Assembly (NCBI GenBank): GCA_947630455.1 | Contig: CANRHP010000012.1 | Span: 1 to 38,340 of the forward strand | Source: an uncultured Clostridia bacterium | Lineage (GTDB): Bacteria; Bacillota; Clostridia; Christensenellales; CAG-314 | Length of the DNA: 38,340 nt | Direction: 5' to 3' | In this document: positions 9,970 through 17,812 of the stretch, piece by piece | Layout: the number at the start of each line of letters is the position of its first letter | Numbering within the stretch: position 1 is the stretch's first letter | The notes under the pieces: generated by a model | Database searches by the model: none | Seen by the model: the letters and a program-made list of their open reading frames with translations, nothing else | What the model was told of the DNA's origin: nothing | Position numbers and translations under genes: made by a program

Positions 9970-10534
9970 AGTAATTGCGATATGTGGATATATAGGAAGC
10001 GGTAAAAGCCAAGTTGCCGCCATTTTGCGGCAATGGGGTTACAAAACCGTGGATTGCGACCGGCTTGCGCGTCAAATAGCCGACGAGCCGGAGGTTGTGC
10101 GGCAGGCGGCGGCGCTGTTGGGCGATGGGTATGTAGTCAACGGCAAGCTTAATCGTCCGCTTATTCGCGAACGCGTTTTTGCCGACCCTAAACTGCTTGA
10201 CAAGTATCAAATGCTGTTTTTCGACAAAGTGCGTGCGCGTCTTGTGGAGCTTGCCGAGCAAAGCAGCGATGTTCTGTTTGTCGAGATTCCCGTCTTAGAC
10301 GCATTCGATTTTCCTTGGAATGAAATTTGGTGTGTAGTGAGCGATAGAGAAAAGCTTGTGGAGCGTGTACAAAAACGTGACGGAGTGACGGCTCAAAGCG
10401 TTTCTGTCACATTGTCATGGCAAAAGAAATGCACTTCGGCAACAAATACCATTTTCAACAACGGCGACCTTTCCGCCCTGGAAAATGCAGTACGCGGCGC
10501 GCTGATTAGCTCCGGAATCAATCAATCGGAATGA
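9959..10534 (+). CDS. coaE: Dephospho-CoA kinase
   Basis: Cytoplasmic P-loop kinase that phosphorylates the 3'-hydroxyl of dephospho-CoA, the last step of CoA synthesis. It has 191 residues, against a usual 195-205. Walker A is GYIGSGKS at about 8-15, DCDRLARQI near 30 is the family's substrate-site motif, and FVEIPVLDA near 103-111 is the core strand. The lid region (KRDGVTAQSV) is present. The ATG lies inside the end of polA, with AAGGAA about 12 bases upstream, so translation is probably coupled. polA next to coaE is a common Bacillota arrangement. The family often has a glutamine-rich C-terminus; here it is short. Confidence 0.93.
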   Translation: MTPKVIAICGYIGSGKSQVAAILRQWGYKTVDCDRLARQIADEPEVVRQAAALLGDGYVVNGKLNRPLIRERVFADPKLLDKYQMLFFDKVRARLVELAEQSSDVLFVEIPVLDAFDFPWNEIWCVVSDREKLVERVQKRDGVTAQSVSVTLSWQKKCTSATNTIFNNGDLSALENAVRGALISSGINQSE

Positions 10535-10560
10535 TTATGCGCAAAGTTTTGTAAATTCAT

Positions 10561-10590
10561 TTGACAATTTTCCGTTAAAAGTACTAAAAT
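10561..10590 (+). promoter_or_regulatory. Promoter of the antiporter gene
   Basis: TTGACA (10561-10566), 18 bases, then TAAAAT (10585-10590). It is close to the sigma-A consensus and lies just after coaE, about 95 bases before the antiporter start. Confidence 0.75.
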
Positions 10591-10601
10591 ATACAAGGCT
10601 T

Positions 10602-10671
10602 GTGAGGCAGTACATCCGTGCTTGCCTCACATAAATTTTGCATGGAGCGGCATGGTATTGGTACCTGCTCC
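10602..10671 (+). promoter_or_regulatory. Structured leader with two hairpins before the antiporter gene
   Basis: Hairpin 1: GTGAGGCA (10602-10609) pairs with TGCCTCAC (10623-10630), and the inner GTAC/GTGC arms extend it to about 12 pairs around an ATCC loop with one bulged T. Hairpin 2: GGAGC (10644-10648) pairs with GCTCC (10667-10671), with an inner GGTA-TTGG-TACC stem-loop. The second hairpin ends only five bases before the GAGG ribosome binding site and has no T-run, so it is not a terminator. The promoter, two hairpins and ribosome binding site together look like a cis-acting RNA. I do not recognise the class. Confidence 0.5.
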
Positions 10672-10686
10672 GAAAAGAGGATAACA

Positions 10687-12204
10687 ATGACTTCGACGTT
10701 ATTTGAAGGAATGCTTGCTGCGGCTCCGCTCATTCCGAGCGGCTACATAGGCAGCCTGCTTGCAATTGCGATAGCTTTGATATGCGGTTTGCTTTCAACG
10801 CGCTTGATGAAGATCATCGGGCTGCCCAACGTTACGGGCTATCTTATCATGGGGCTTATCATCGGACCTCACGCGTTGGGACTCATCGGCGAAGATGTTC
10901 TGCCGAGCTCCGGCGGCGGACTGCAGATCGTAAGTACGGTTGCGCTGGGTTTTATAGGGTTCAGCATAGGCGTTGAATTCAAGCTTTCACACATCAGAGA
11001 GATAGGAAAGAGCGCTATTACAATAACGTTTTTCCAGGCACTGTCGGCAACTCTGTGCGTTGATTTGGGACTGTATGCTCTCAGCTTTGCACTGCCCAAT
11101 GTGATGACGTCTTACGAGGCGTTGATCCTCGGGGCAATTGCTACGGCAACGGCTCCCGCGGCTACGCTGATGGTAGTGCGGCAGTACAAGGCAAAAGGAA
11201 TTGTCACGGGCACGTTGTTGCCCGTTGTGGCATTGGACGACGCCGTCGGCTTGATAGTATTTGCCATTTCCAATTCTATCGCCATTTCTCTTGCCAACAG
11301 CGCGGCGGGTATCGGCGGCGATATTTCCGCTTTGGATATCGTAGTGTGGCCAATTCTCGAGATTGTTTGTTCGCTTGTGATCGGTTTGGGAGTAGGCGCT
11401 TTGCTTTCCGTTGTGCCGCGCTTTTTCAAATCACGCGACAACAGAACTATAGCCACCATAATATGCGTGTTTTTGTCCCTCGGCATTTGTCAGCTGTTCG
11501 AATTATTCGAGGAAAAGGGTTGGGTACCCTTTGCTCTTTCCGATCTGCTTGTGTGCATGATGGCGGGAGCAACATTTGTCAATCTGCGTAAGGAAGCGGG
11601 CGTAATGATGGAGGGTACCGATCGTTGGACTCCTGCTGTGCTCATGTTGTTCTTCATCCTTTCCGGCGCCGAGCTGGACGTGATGATGTTCGCCGAAAAC
11701 ACCTGGTTGATAGTTTGTATCCTCGCCTACGTTGTTTTGCGTTGTGTTGGCAAGTACTTTGGTACCATGGCGGGAGCCGCGGTCACCAAGAGCGACAAAA
11801 ATGTTCGCAACTATCTCGGTATCACACTGTTTCCGCAGGCGGGCGTGGCAATAGGTATGGCAACAATGTGCAAAACAGAGTTTGCAAAGGAAGCCGCCGC
11901 TGCGATTGCTAACGGCAATGCGACTGCAGCCGAGCTGCTAAACCATGTGGGCGCCAACATCGTAACTATCACAATGTGCGCGGTGCTTATTTACGAGCTT
12001 GTAGGACCTGTTCTTACCAAGTGGGCACTGTCCCGTGCGGGCGAGATCTCTCCCGAAAATCTTCGCCGTCGACGCAAAAACGTGCCTGTTTTCGCAACGG
12101 CGGGAACCGAAGCACCTGCCGCACCCGAAAGTCAGGCAGACGCGTCTGCTCAACAGACCGCCGAACAACCCTCTTCGTCCTCCGATTCTTCCGAGGCTAA
12201 CTAG
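10687..12204 (+). CDS. Kef-type (CPA2) cation/proton antiporter
   Basis: Polytopic membrane protein that probably exchanges K+ or Na+ for protons. It has 505 residues and about 12 hydrophobic helices over residues 15-460. CPA2 landmarks are visible: LMGLIIGPHALG in the early helices, the unwound-helix ATATAPAAT segment near 150, and ALDDAVGLIVFA with its paired acidic residues near 182-193. The C-terminal 50 residues are hydrophilic and rich in Ala, Glu, Gln and Ser. There is no TrkA-N (RCK) domain, unlike full KefB/KefC. The ATG at 10687 follows GAGG by six bases; a GTG at 10618 lies inside the leader hairpins and is unlikely. The structured leader suggests RNA-level control, and a small ORF begins two bases after the stop. 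Confidence 0.88.
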   Translation: MTSTLFEGMLAAAPLIPSGYIGSLLAIAIALICGLLSTRLMKIIGLPNVTGYLIMGLIIGPHALGLIGEDVLPSSGGGLQIVSTVALGFIGFSIGVEFKLSHIREIGKSAITITFFQALSATLCVDLGLYALSFALPNVMTSYEALILGAIATATAPAATLMVVRQYKAKGIVTGTLLPVVALDDAVGLIVFAISNSIAISLANSAAGIGGDISALDIVVWPILEIVCSLVIGLGVGALLSVVPRFFKSRDNRTIATIICVFLSLGICQLFELFEEKGWVPFALSDLLVCMMAGATFVNLRKEAGVMMEGTDRWTPAVLMLFFILSGAELDVMMFAENTWLIVCILAYVVLRCVGKYFGTMAGAAVTKSDKNVRNYLGITLFPQAGVAIGMATMCKTEFAKEAAAAIANGNATAAELLNHVGANIVTITMCAVLIYELVGPVLTKWALSRAGEISPENLRRRRKNVPVFATAGTEAPAAPESQADASAQQTAEQPSSSSDSSEAN

Positions 12205-12206
12205 TT

Positions 12207-12380
12207 ATGAAAAACAGCACTATGTACGAGCTTATGCGTCAAAGTGAGCTGGCAGACGACGACGGTATGGATTTCGACGATGCCGTAGCGGAGGACAAAC
12301 GTCCCGATGCGGAAAAATTTAAAGAAAAGTACAAGGAATTTTATACGGACATCAAGCTCTCCGATCGGGAAGATTGGTAA
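12207..12380 (+). CDS. Small acidic protein of unknown function (57 aa)
   Basis: An uninterrupted 57-codon ORF whose ATG begins two bases after the antiporter stop codon, a spacing typical of translational coupling. The product is strongly charged: an acidic stretch (ELADDDGMDFDD, then VAEDKRPD) is followed by a Lys/Glu-rich helix-like part (EKFKEKYKEFYTDIK) and ends in LSDREDW. It has no hydrophobic segment, so it is cytoplasmic if made. I do not recognise a family. Position suggests a partner or regulator of the antiporter, or simply a co-expressed small protein. The terminator lies about 85 bases after its stop, so it would be the last gene of the transcript. Confidence 0.6.
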   Translation: MKNSTMYELMRQSELADDDGMDFDDAVAEDKRPDAEKFKEKYKEFYTDIKLSDREDW

Positions 12381-12464
12381 AAATTTGTATAAAGCTCGTT
12401 AAGCTTTGCCGGTAAAATTTGTCGATAGATATCGTTTTATATATTTGATACTGCTTAATTTGTC

Positions 12465-12506
12465 AATAAGCTGTCTTGTCTATGCGACAAGATGGCTTAT
12501 TTTCTA
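12465..12506 (+). terminator. Rho-independent terminator
   Basis: AATAAGC and GCTTATT form the base, and TCTTGTC/GACAAGA form the upper stem, separated by a symmetric TG/TG mismatch. A T-rich tail follows. It ends the antiporter/small-ORF transcript. Confidence 0.85.
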
Positions 12507-12621
12507 TTTGTTTATCCCCTTTGGCGTGAGTTGATCCTGTGCTTTTTCAATTGCAGTGCGTCTAAAAGCCTCTTTGCATTATGCTTGCGCAAAAACTTCA
12601 CTTATAATTTATTTATATTTA

Positions 12622-12650
12622 TTTACAACTAAACTACCTTGTGGTATACT
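12622..12650 (+). promoter_or_regulatory. Promoter of the rnf operon
   Basis: TTTACA (12622-12627), 17 bases, then TATACT (12645-12650), with a TG two bases before the -10 (TGGTATACT, extended -10). It is the only good promoter seen before rnfC. Confidence 0.75.
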
Positions 12651-12698
12651 TATTAGGTATGGTGCTAAGTGTGCCAAAATCCAAAAAAGGAGCAAAAT

Positions 12699-14024
12699 AT
12701 GAAAACTTTCAGAGGTGGTTTTCATGTGCCGGACAGCAAGGCGTTGACTGCGGAGGCGGCAATAGAGCAAATGCCCGCCGTTACCGACTATTATGTTTCA
12801 CTGTCACAGCACATCGGAAAACCTGCACAGCCTGTCGTAAACGCAGGGGATGAAGTCGTAGAAGGGCAACTTATTGCGCAAGCGTCCTCTTTTGTTTCGG
12901 CAAACATTCACTCGCCTGTTTGCGGTGAGGTGGTTGAGCTTGTCAAGCGTAAAAATGCTCAAGGTGCGCTTGTAGACTGTATCCACATCAAGTCCAACGG
13001 CAAGCAGGACAAATTCACATTGCCGCCGCTGGTCGATCCTACTCCGGAGCAAATTATTCAACGTATTGCGGATGCGGGTATAGTAGGTATGGGCGGAGCG
13101 GGATTTCCCACTGCCGTCAAGCTGCAGCCCCAGGATCCCGTTGACAGTCTGATTATCAATGCCGCGGAGTGCGAACCCTATCTCAATTGCGACAACCGAC
13201 TGATGATAGAGCGTACCGAAGGATTTCTCGCCGGCGTCAGACTTATTGCCAAGGCTATCGGTGTTGCAAATGTTTACATCGGTATCGAAGCAAATAAAAT
13301 GGAGGCATACAACAAGCTGCTTTTGCAGGAAGGCGTCATTGCCGACACAAAGGAAGTGCTTGCCGCCAAAAAGGAAGACGATATAGTTGTGGTTCTTCTC
13401 AAAAAGAAGTATCCTCAAGGTGCCGAGAAAACCATTATAAAGGCTTGCGTCGGTCGTGAAGTGCCCGTGGGCGGACTTCCCGCCGCGGTCGGGTGCATTG
13501 TGGACAATGTCGGCACGGCATATGCCGTTTATGACGCGGTCGTCAACGGTACTCCTCTTTACAAACGTTTAATGACAGTAAGCGGCAGAGGCGTAGCCGC
13601 CCCCAAAAACCTCGAGGTTGCCGTGGGCACACCCTTGTCCTCGGTCGTGGAATTGTGCGGTGGGCTCAAGGATGACGCGGTAAAGCTTGTCAGCGGCGGT
13701 CCGATGATGGGCTTCAGTCTTATGAATTTGGATGTCACCACCACAAAAACGGACAGCGGTTTCCTCGCCCTCACAGACAAGGAAGCTTCCACTGTTCTCC
13801 CCACGCCGTGTATCAATTGCGGTCGTTGTGCAAGCGTATGCCCGATGAAGCTTATGCCAATGTATATCGACTTTTACACGACGGTAGGCGACACCGAAAA
13901 CGCAGTTAAATACGGTGCTCTCAACTGTTTCGAGTGCGGCACCTGCGCTTACGTGTGCCCTGCCAAGCGCCCGATAGTGCAAAGCGTCCGTCTTACGAAA
14001 ATGAAAGCAAAGGAGAAAAAATAG
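12699..14024 (+). CDS. rnfC: Rnf complex subunit RnfC
   Basis: Peripheral cytoplasmic subunit of the Na+ or H+ pumping ferredoxin:NAD+ oxidoreductase, which binds NADH and FMN and passes electrons through iron-sulfur clusters. The 441 residues begin MKTFRGGFHVPDSK, the usual RnfC start. The Gly-rich NADH/FMN loop GMGGAGFPTAVKL is near 131-143, and ECEPYLNCD follows near 160. Two 4Fe-4S motifs sit near the C-terminus: CINCGRCASVCP and CFECGTCAYVCP. The ATG at 12699 follows AGGAG by six bases; a GTG 30 bases upstream is unlikely. It is the first gene of rnfCDGEAB, and rnfD starts one base after its stop. Confidence 0.97.
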   Translation: MKTFRGGFHVPDSKALTAEAAIEQMPAVTDYYVSLSQHIGKPAQPVVNAGDEVVEGQLIAQASSFVSANIHSPVCGEVVELVKRKNAQGALVDCIHIKSNGKQDKFTLPPLVDPTPEQIIQRIADAGIVGMGGAGFPTAVKLQPQDPVDSLIINAAECEPYLNCDNRLMIERTEGFLAGVRLIAKAIGVANVYIGIEANKMEAYNKLLLQEGVIADTKEVLAAKKEDDIVVVLLKKKYPQGAEKTIIKACVGREVPVGGLPAAVGCIVDNVGTAYAVYDAVVNGTPLYKRLMTVSGRGVAAPKNLEVAVGTPLSSVVELCGGLKDDAVKLVSGGPMMGFSLMNLDVTTTKTDSGFLALTDKEASTVLPTPCINCGRCASVCPMKLMPMYIDFYTTVGDTENAVKYGALNCFECGTCAYVCPAKRPIVQSVRLTKMKAKEKK

Positions 14025-14025
14025 T

Positions 14026-15189
14026 ATGTCAAATTACGTATATTCAAGTTCTCCGCATATCAAATCGCCGCGTACCACCCGCCGCATAATGATCGACGTG
14101 TGCATTGCGTTGCTCCCCGCATGCATTGCGGGCTGCATACTTATGGGCACGGCAAGCCCCGCCACACCGGAGTTGGGCTGGCTGTCCTTTATGCATATCG
14201 CCATTTGCTGCCTAACATGCGTGGCTTCGGAGTGGATTTTCTCTCTCTGTTGCAAAAAGTCCTTCAAGCAGATACTCAACGAATTTGACTTCACGTCGCT
14301 TGTTACGGGTTTGCTTATCGGAATGAATCTATATCCCTCCTCCAAGTGGTATGTGGGCATCTTCGCAAGCATATTCGCGATCGTAGTTGTCAAGATGCTG
14401 TTTGGCGGCACGGGCAAAAATCTTGTCAACCCGGCTATTGCGGGTAGAATATTTGCATTTATCGCGTTCGGAGCTGCGTTCGGCGGAGTAATGGGCTACA
14501 TGGGGCCGAGCGGCAGTGCGTGGTCTATTGAATCTCCCGTTTCTCACGGCAGTGTGACTGCGGGCGCGACCCCCTTACAAGTACTCCTGGGCGGCGCGTC
14601 GGATGCAACAAGTACGCTTACCAATCTGGATCTGTTCCTCGGCACGGGCGTTCCCGGCACGATCGGAGAGACTTGCAAGCTTGCTCTCATCGTGGGCGGT
14701 ATTTATCTTGTGGTTCGCGGTGTATTGAACTTCCGTTGGCCCCTTGTGTACATAGCGACCACGGGCGTTGTGGCGGTGCTTATCGCTTGGATAGACAACG
14801 TCAATGCGCTCAGCAATGTCAACTCCGTGATGATCGGTGAGGCGTTCAACGACGCTGTCGGCGTGTTCCTTCCCTCGATATTGAGCGGCGGCTTGATCCT
14901 CGGCGCAATATTCATGGCGACGGATTACGTCACGACTCCCAACACCAAGCTTGGCAACTACATCTACTTTGTTTTCCTCGGCGTACTCACTGCCGTGCTG
15001 CGCAGGGCCATTCACGGCGAAGCGGTGTCCTTTGCTATACTGTTGGGCAATCTCATTGTCCCGCTGTTGGATCTGTATGTTCGCCGCAAGCCTTTCGGAT
15101 ATGTAAAACCGGAAAAGAAGCCCCGCCAAAAGAAGGTCAAGACAGCAGAACCCGTCACCGACCAAAAAACAATGAAGGAGGGTGAGTGA
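14026..15189 (+). CDS. rnfD: Rnf complex subunit RnfD
   Basis: Polytopic membrane subunit of the Rnf complex carrying covalently bound FMN, 387 residues with about nine or ten hydrophobic helices. The flavinylation motif reads TAGATPLQ at 178-185, with Thr182 as the predicted FMN-phosphoester site (usual form SGATPL). Other family marks are NPAIAGRIF near 135-143 and the TDYVTTPNT segment near 305. The C-terminus (after about 350) is Lys-rich and cytoplasmic. Flavinylation needs an ApbE-type flavin transferase; none is encoded in this window. AGGAG lies upstream of the start, inside the end of rnfC. Confidence 0.96.
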   Translation: MSNYVYSSSPHIKSPRTTRRIMIDVCIALLPACIAGCILMGTASPATPELGWLSFMHIAICCLTCVASEWIFSLCCKKSFKQILNEFDFTSLVTGLLIGMNLYPSSKWYVGIFASIFAIVVVKMLFGGTGKNLVNPAIAGRIFAFIAFGAAFGGVMGYMGPSGSAWSIESPVSHGSVTAGATPLQVLLGGASDATSTLTNLDLFLGTGVPGTIGETCKLALIVGGIYLVVRGVLNFRWPLVYIATTGVVAVLIAWIDNVNALSNVNSVMIGEAFNDAVGVFLPSILSGGLILGAIFMATDYVTTPNTKLGNYIYFVFLGVLTAVLRRAIHGEAVSFAILLGNLIVPLLDLYVRRKPFGYVKPEKKPRQKKVKTAEPVTDQKTMKEGE

Positions 15190-15190
15190 T

Positions 15191-16459
15191 ATGGCAGAAA
15201 AAACAAAAAAGTCCGCAAATCCCACTCTTATTGCGGCAGTCAAAGCCGTTGCAGTATTGGTGTGCATCTGCGTTGTATGCGTGGCACTGCTTGCTGTCTG
15301 CAACGAACTGCTCTACATCAGCGATGAGGAACGGTTTGCCCGTTCTCTGAGTAAAATTTATGATGGTTTTGTCCCCGATCCGAGCTTTGCCAAAACTCCG
15401 AACAGTCAATACGCAGCCAACTCTGCCTACAAGGGACAGGTCAATAGCGTATACAAGGATCAAAAAACGGGTGACTACATTATCGAAGCTTTGGGCGGCG
15501 GAGGCTACAACGGCGGCAGCGTTACGCTGTACGTTGTGGTGGGTGCCGATGCAAAAATTAAAGCGTGGACTGTCAAAGAAAACGTCAATCAATCCTACAT
15601 CGACCGCGTTCCCAAAGACGCCGGTGATAGATGGTATGTCGGTGAAGATGTTTCCGCCGAGCTTGCTCTCGATATGACTGGCGCAACGGTGGTACTTACT
15701 TCCACGGCTATCAACAATGCAATCAATATGGCGGCTTTCTATGCCCGCAATGCACTCGGTTTGGGAGAAAATCCCGAAGCAGACGCACAAAAGGCTGTTC
15801 TTGAGCTGTTGGGTGCAGATTACGCCGATTACAAGCTTTCAACTGTAAACGTATCCGCGGCGACAGTGGACGGAACAAAGAGCGTTGCGGACGCTCTGTC
15901 CGACGACGCCGACAAGCTCAGCTATTTGTTCCACGTTTCCAAGGACAGCGACGTTTTGTTTGCTTACGTCTACGGCGAAGAAACGTTGAAGATAGTTGTT
16001 GTCAAGGATGGTGAGGTCGCTGCCAAGAGCGATGGCGTAGAGGATACGGATGCGATCGTTGTCAATATTTTTGCCAATCGTATTTACACATTCACCTTCG
16101 GTAGCTACAACGCCTATGCGATATTGACAAACGCAGCGGACGGCGCGTATACCGTTGCCGGACTCAAAGTCGGCACAGTGCCCAACACCTACGTGCTCAA
16201 AGTGACGATTGCCGCCGATACCGACGGCAAGGGTAAGGTGTCCGGGATAGAAATTACTGTCGACGGTTGGGTAACCGGAGTGGCTCAGGATAATGCCAAC
16301 AAGTTGGCGACGTCGCTCGTCGGCGCAAGACTTGACAACATCGAAACGCTCTACAACGACAACAAAGTTGCCGGTGCAACGCAATCCGCAAACCTTATCC
16401 GCGCGGCAGTGCAAGCCGCTTTGTCGGCATTTGACGCAGCCAATACGTCTGCCGAATAA
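15191..16459 (+). CDS. rnfG: Rnf complex subunit RnfG, double length with two FMN-binding-like regions
   Basis: Membrane-anchored electron carrier of the Rnf complex with covalent FMN outside the membrane. One N-terminal helix (13-37) is followed by a first FMN-binding domain with LDMTGATVV at 160-168 (predicted FMN site Thr166). Unusually, a second region of about 200 residues follows and ends in NKVAGATQSANLIRAAV at 391-407, which has the same shape as classic RnfG/NqrC sites (SGAT-x-S-S), with Thr397 as candidate. Total length is 422 residues against about 180-210 in typical RnfG. The start ATG at 15191 has AGGAGGG upstream; a GTG nine bases earlier sits in that site. Genes on both sides are canonical rnf, so the role in the complex is secure. 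The function of the second half is inferred. Confidence 0.9.
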   Translation: MAEKTKKSANPTLIAAVKAVAVLVCICVVCVALLAVCNELLYISDEERFARSLSKIYDGFVPDPSFAKTPNSQYAANSAYKGQVNSVYKDQKTGDYIIEALGGGGYNGGSVTLYVVVGADAKIKAWTVKENVNQSYIDRVPKDAGDRWYVGEDVSAELALDMTGATVVLTSTAINNAINMAAFYARNALGLGENPEADAQKAVLELLGADYADYKLSTVNVSAATVDGTKSVADALSDDADKLSYLFHVSKDSDVLFAYVYGEETLKIVVVKDGEVAAKSDGVEDTDAIVVNIFANRIYTFTFGSYNAYAILTNAADGAYTVAGLKVGTVPNTYVLKVTIAADTDGKGKVSGIEITVDGWVTGVAQDNANKLATSLVGARLDNIETLYNDNKVAGATQSANLIRAAVQAALSAFDAANTSAE

Positions 16460-16471
16460 GGAGGGACGACT

Positions 16472-17158
16472 ATGAAACTACAAAGATTTAAGGAAATAGC
16501 TTTGGACGGAACCGTCCGTCAAAATCCCACATTCCGACTGGTGCTCGGTACCTGCCCGACGCTTGCGCTCACGACCGCAGCATTGGACTGTCTCGGTATG
16601 GGCGCGGCAGTGATATTTGTGTTGGTATTCAGCAACCTTATCATTTCGCTATTACGCAATGTAATTCCGGACAAGGTGCGTATTCCCTGTTTCATTGTTA
16701 TCATCGCAACATTCGTTACGATTATCTCAATGTTCATGGAGGCTTTTTTGCCCTCGCTGTACGAAAGCTTGGGTATGTATCTTGCGTTGATAGTGGTCAA
16801 TTGCATCATTCTCGGCAGAGCCGAAAGCTTTGCGAGTCACAATCCCGTATTGGATTCCGTATGCGACGGATTGTTTATGGGCGTCGGATTCACTTTGTCC
16901 TTGACGCTCATGGGCATTGTGCGCGAAATCCTTGGCAAGGGTGAGTTGTTCGGTTTGACGTTGTGGAGCTTTAAAATCGAGTTTTTTGCAAAACCCGCAG
17001 GCGCTTTCCTCACCTATGCGCTGTTCATTGCGATTTTCAACGTTTGCTACAACGCAGTCGAGCGCAAATTGAAGCATAAAGCGGCACACAACGCCGCTGC
17101 TATCGAGCGCGAGGCTGAGGCTAAGGCAGTCGCTTCGACCGAAGCTAAGGAGGCATAA
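16472..17158 (+). CDS. rnfE: Rnf complex subunit RnfE
   Basis: Integral membrane subunit of the Rnf complex, 228 residues with six hydrophobic helices, homologous to RnfA and to NqrD. Characteristic segments are LRNVIPDKVRIPCFIVIIATFVT (given here only in part: RNVIPDKVRIPCFI near 57-70), then NCIILGRAESFAS near 109-121. The Cys in each of these half-helices belongs to the pair that, with RnfA, holds an intramembrane iron-sulfur cluster. The C-terminus is a charged Ala/Glu-rich tail. AAGGAGGGA precedes the ATG, and rnfA starts two bases after the stop. Confidence 0.96.
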   Translation: MKLQRFKEIALDGTVRQNPTFRLVLGTCPTLALTTAALDCLGMGAAVIFVLVFSNLIISLLRNVIPDKVRIPCFIVIIATFVTIISMFMEAFLPSLYESLGMYLALIVVNCIILGRAESFASHNPVLDSVCDGLFMGVGFTLSLTLMGIVREILGKGELFGLTLWSFKIEFFAKPAGAFLTYALFIAIFNVCYNAVERKLKHKAAHNAAAIEREAEAKAVASTEAKEA

Positions 17159-17160
17159 CC

Positions 17161-17802
17161 ATGGACGTATTTGCAATTATAATATCTGCGCTTTTTGCAG
17201 ACAACTTTGTTCTATCGCAATTTTTGGGTATTTGTCCATTCCTCGGCGTATCCAAAAAGATCAGTTCCGCAGCAGGAATGGGAATTGCCGTAACAGCCGT
17301 TATGGTAATTACATGCGCGGTATGCTATCCCATCTATACTTTTCTGTTGGCGCCGATGGGCTTGCAGTATCTGAACATTTTAGTATTCATTTTGTTGATT
17401 GCGTCGTTGGTGCAAATTCTGGAAATGGTACTCAAACGTTTCAGCCCGGGATTGTATTCCGCAATGGGTATCTATCTGCCCCTTGTTACCACAAACTGCG
17501 CGATTCTCGGTATTGCCAAGATTGTAACGGCAGTTGCTGCAACAGCCGATGCTGCCGGCTACGTTTTCAGCGACGTATTCTTCGGCAAGCTTGTAAGTGT
17601 AAATATGGCAATGGGCTACGGCGAAGCGGTGCTTTCCGGTTTATTCTACGGCTTGGGCTTCACTTTGGCAATTGTTTTGCTTGCGGGGATCCGTCAAAAG
17701 GCGGACAAACTTCGCGTTGCAAAAGCGCTTAGAGGTTTCCCCATAACTATGCTTGCCGCTTGTTTTATGGCAATGGCATTTTACGTTTTCACGTTGATCT
17801 AA
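17161..17802 (+). CDS. rnfA: Rnf complex subunit RnfA
   Basis: Integral membrane subunit of the Rnf complex, 213 residues, six hydrophobic helices, inverted-topology partner of RnfE. FADNFVLSQFLGICPFLGVS near 13-32 and TTNCAILG near 116-123 are diagnostic and contain the two conserved Cys that ligate the intramembrane iron-sulfur cluster with those of RnfE. A later segment, GLFYGLGFTLAIVLLAGIR, is the usual C-terminal helix pair. GGAGG inside the end of rnfE serves as ribosome binding site. Length is slightly above the usual 190-195. Confidence 0.97.
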   Translation: MDVFAIIISALFADNFVLSQFLGICPFLGVSKKISSAAGMGIAVTAVMVITCAVCYPIYTFLLAPMGLQYLNILVFILLIASLVQILEMVLKRFSPGLYSAMGIYLPLVTTNCAILGIAKIVTAVAATADAAGYVFSDVFFGKLVSVNMAMGYGEAVLSGLFYGLGFTLAIVLLAGIRQKADKLRVAKALRGFPITMLAACFMAMAFYVFTLI

Positions 17803-17812
17803 GGAGGAAGTC

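Larger units (their letters stand above)
12381..12698. other. Intergenic region between antiporter operon and rnf operon
   Basis: 318 bases without a convincing gene. It holds a terminator (12465-12506), the rnf promoter (12622-12650) and the rnfC ribosome binding site AGGAG (12688-12692). I see nothing specific at 12510-12600. Confidence 0.7.
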
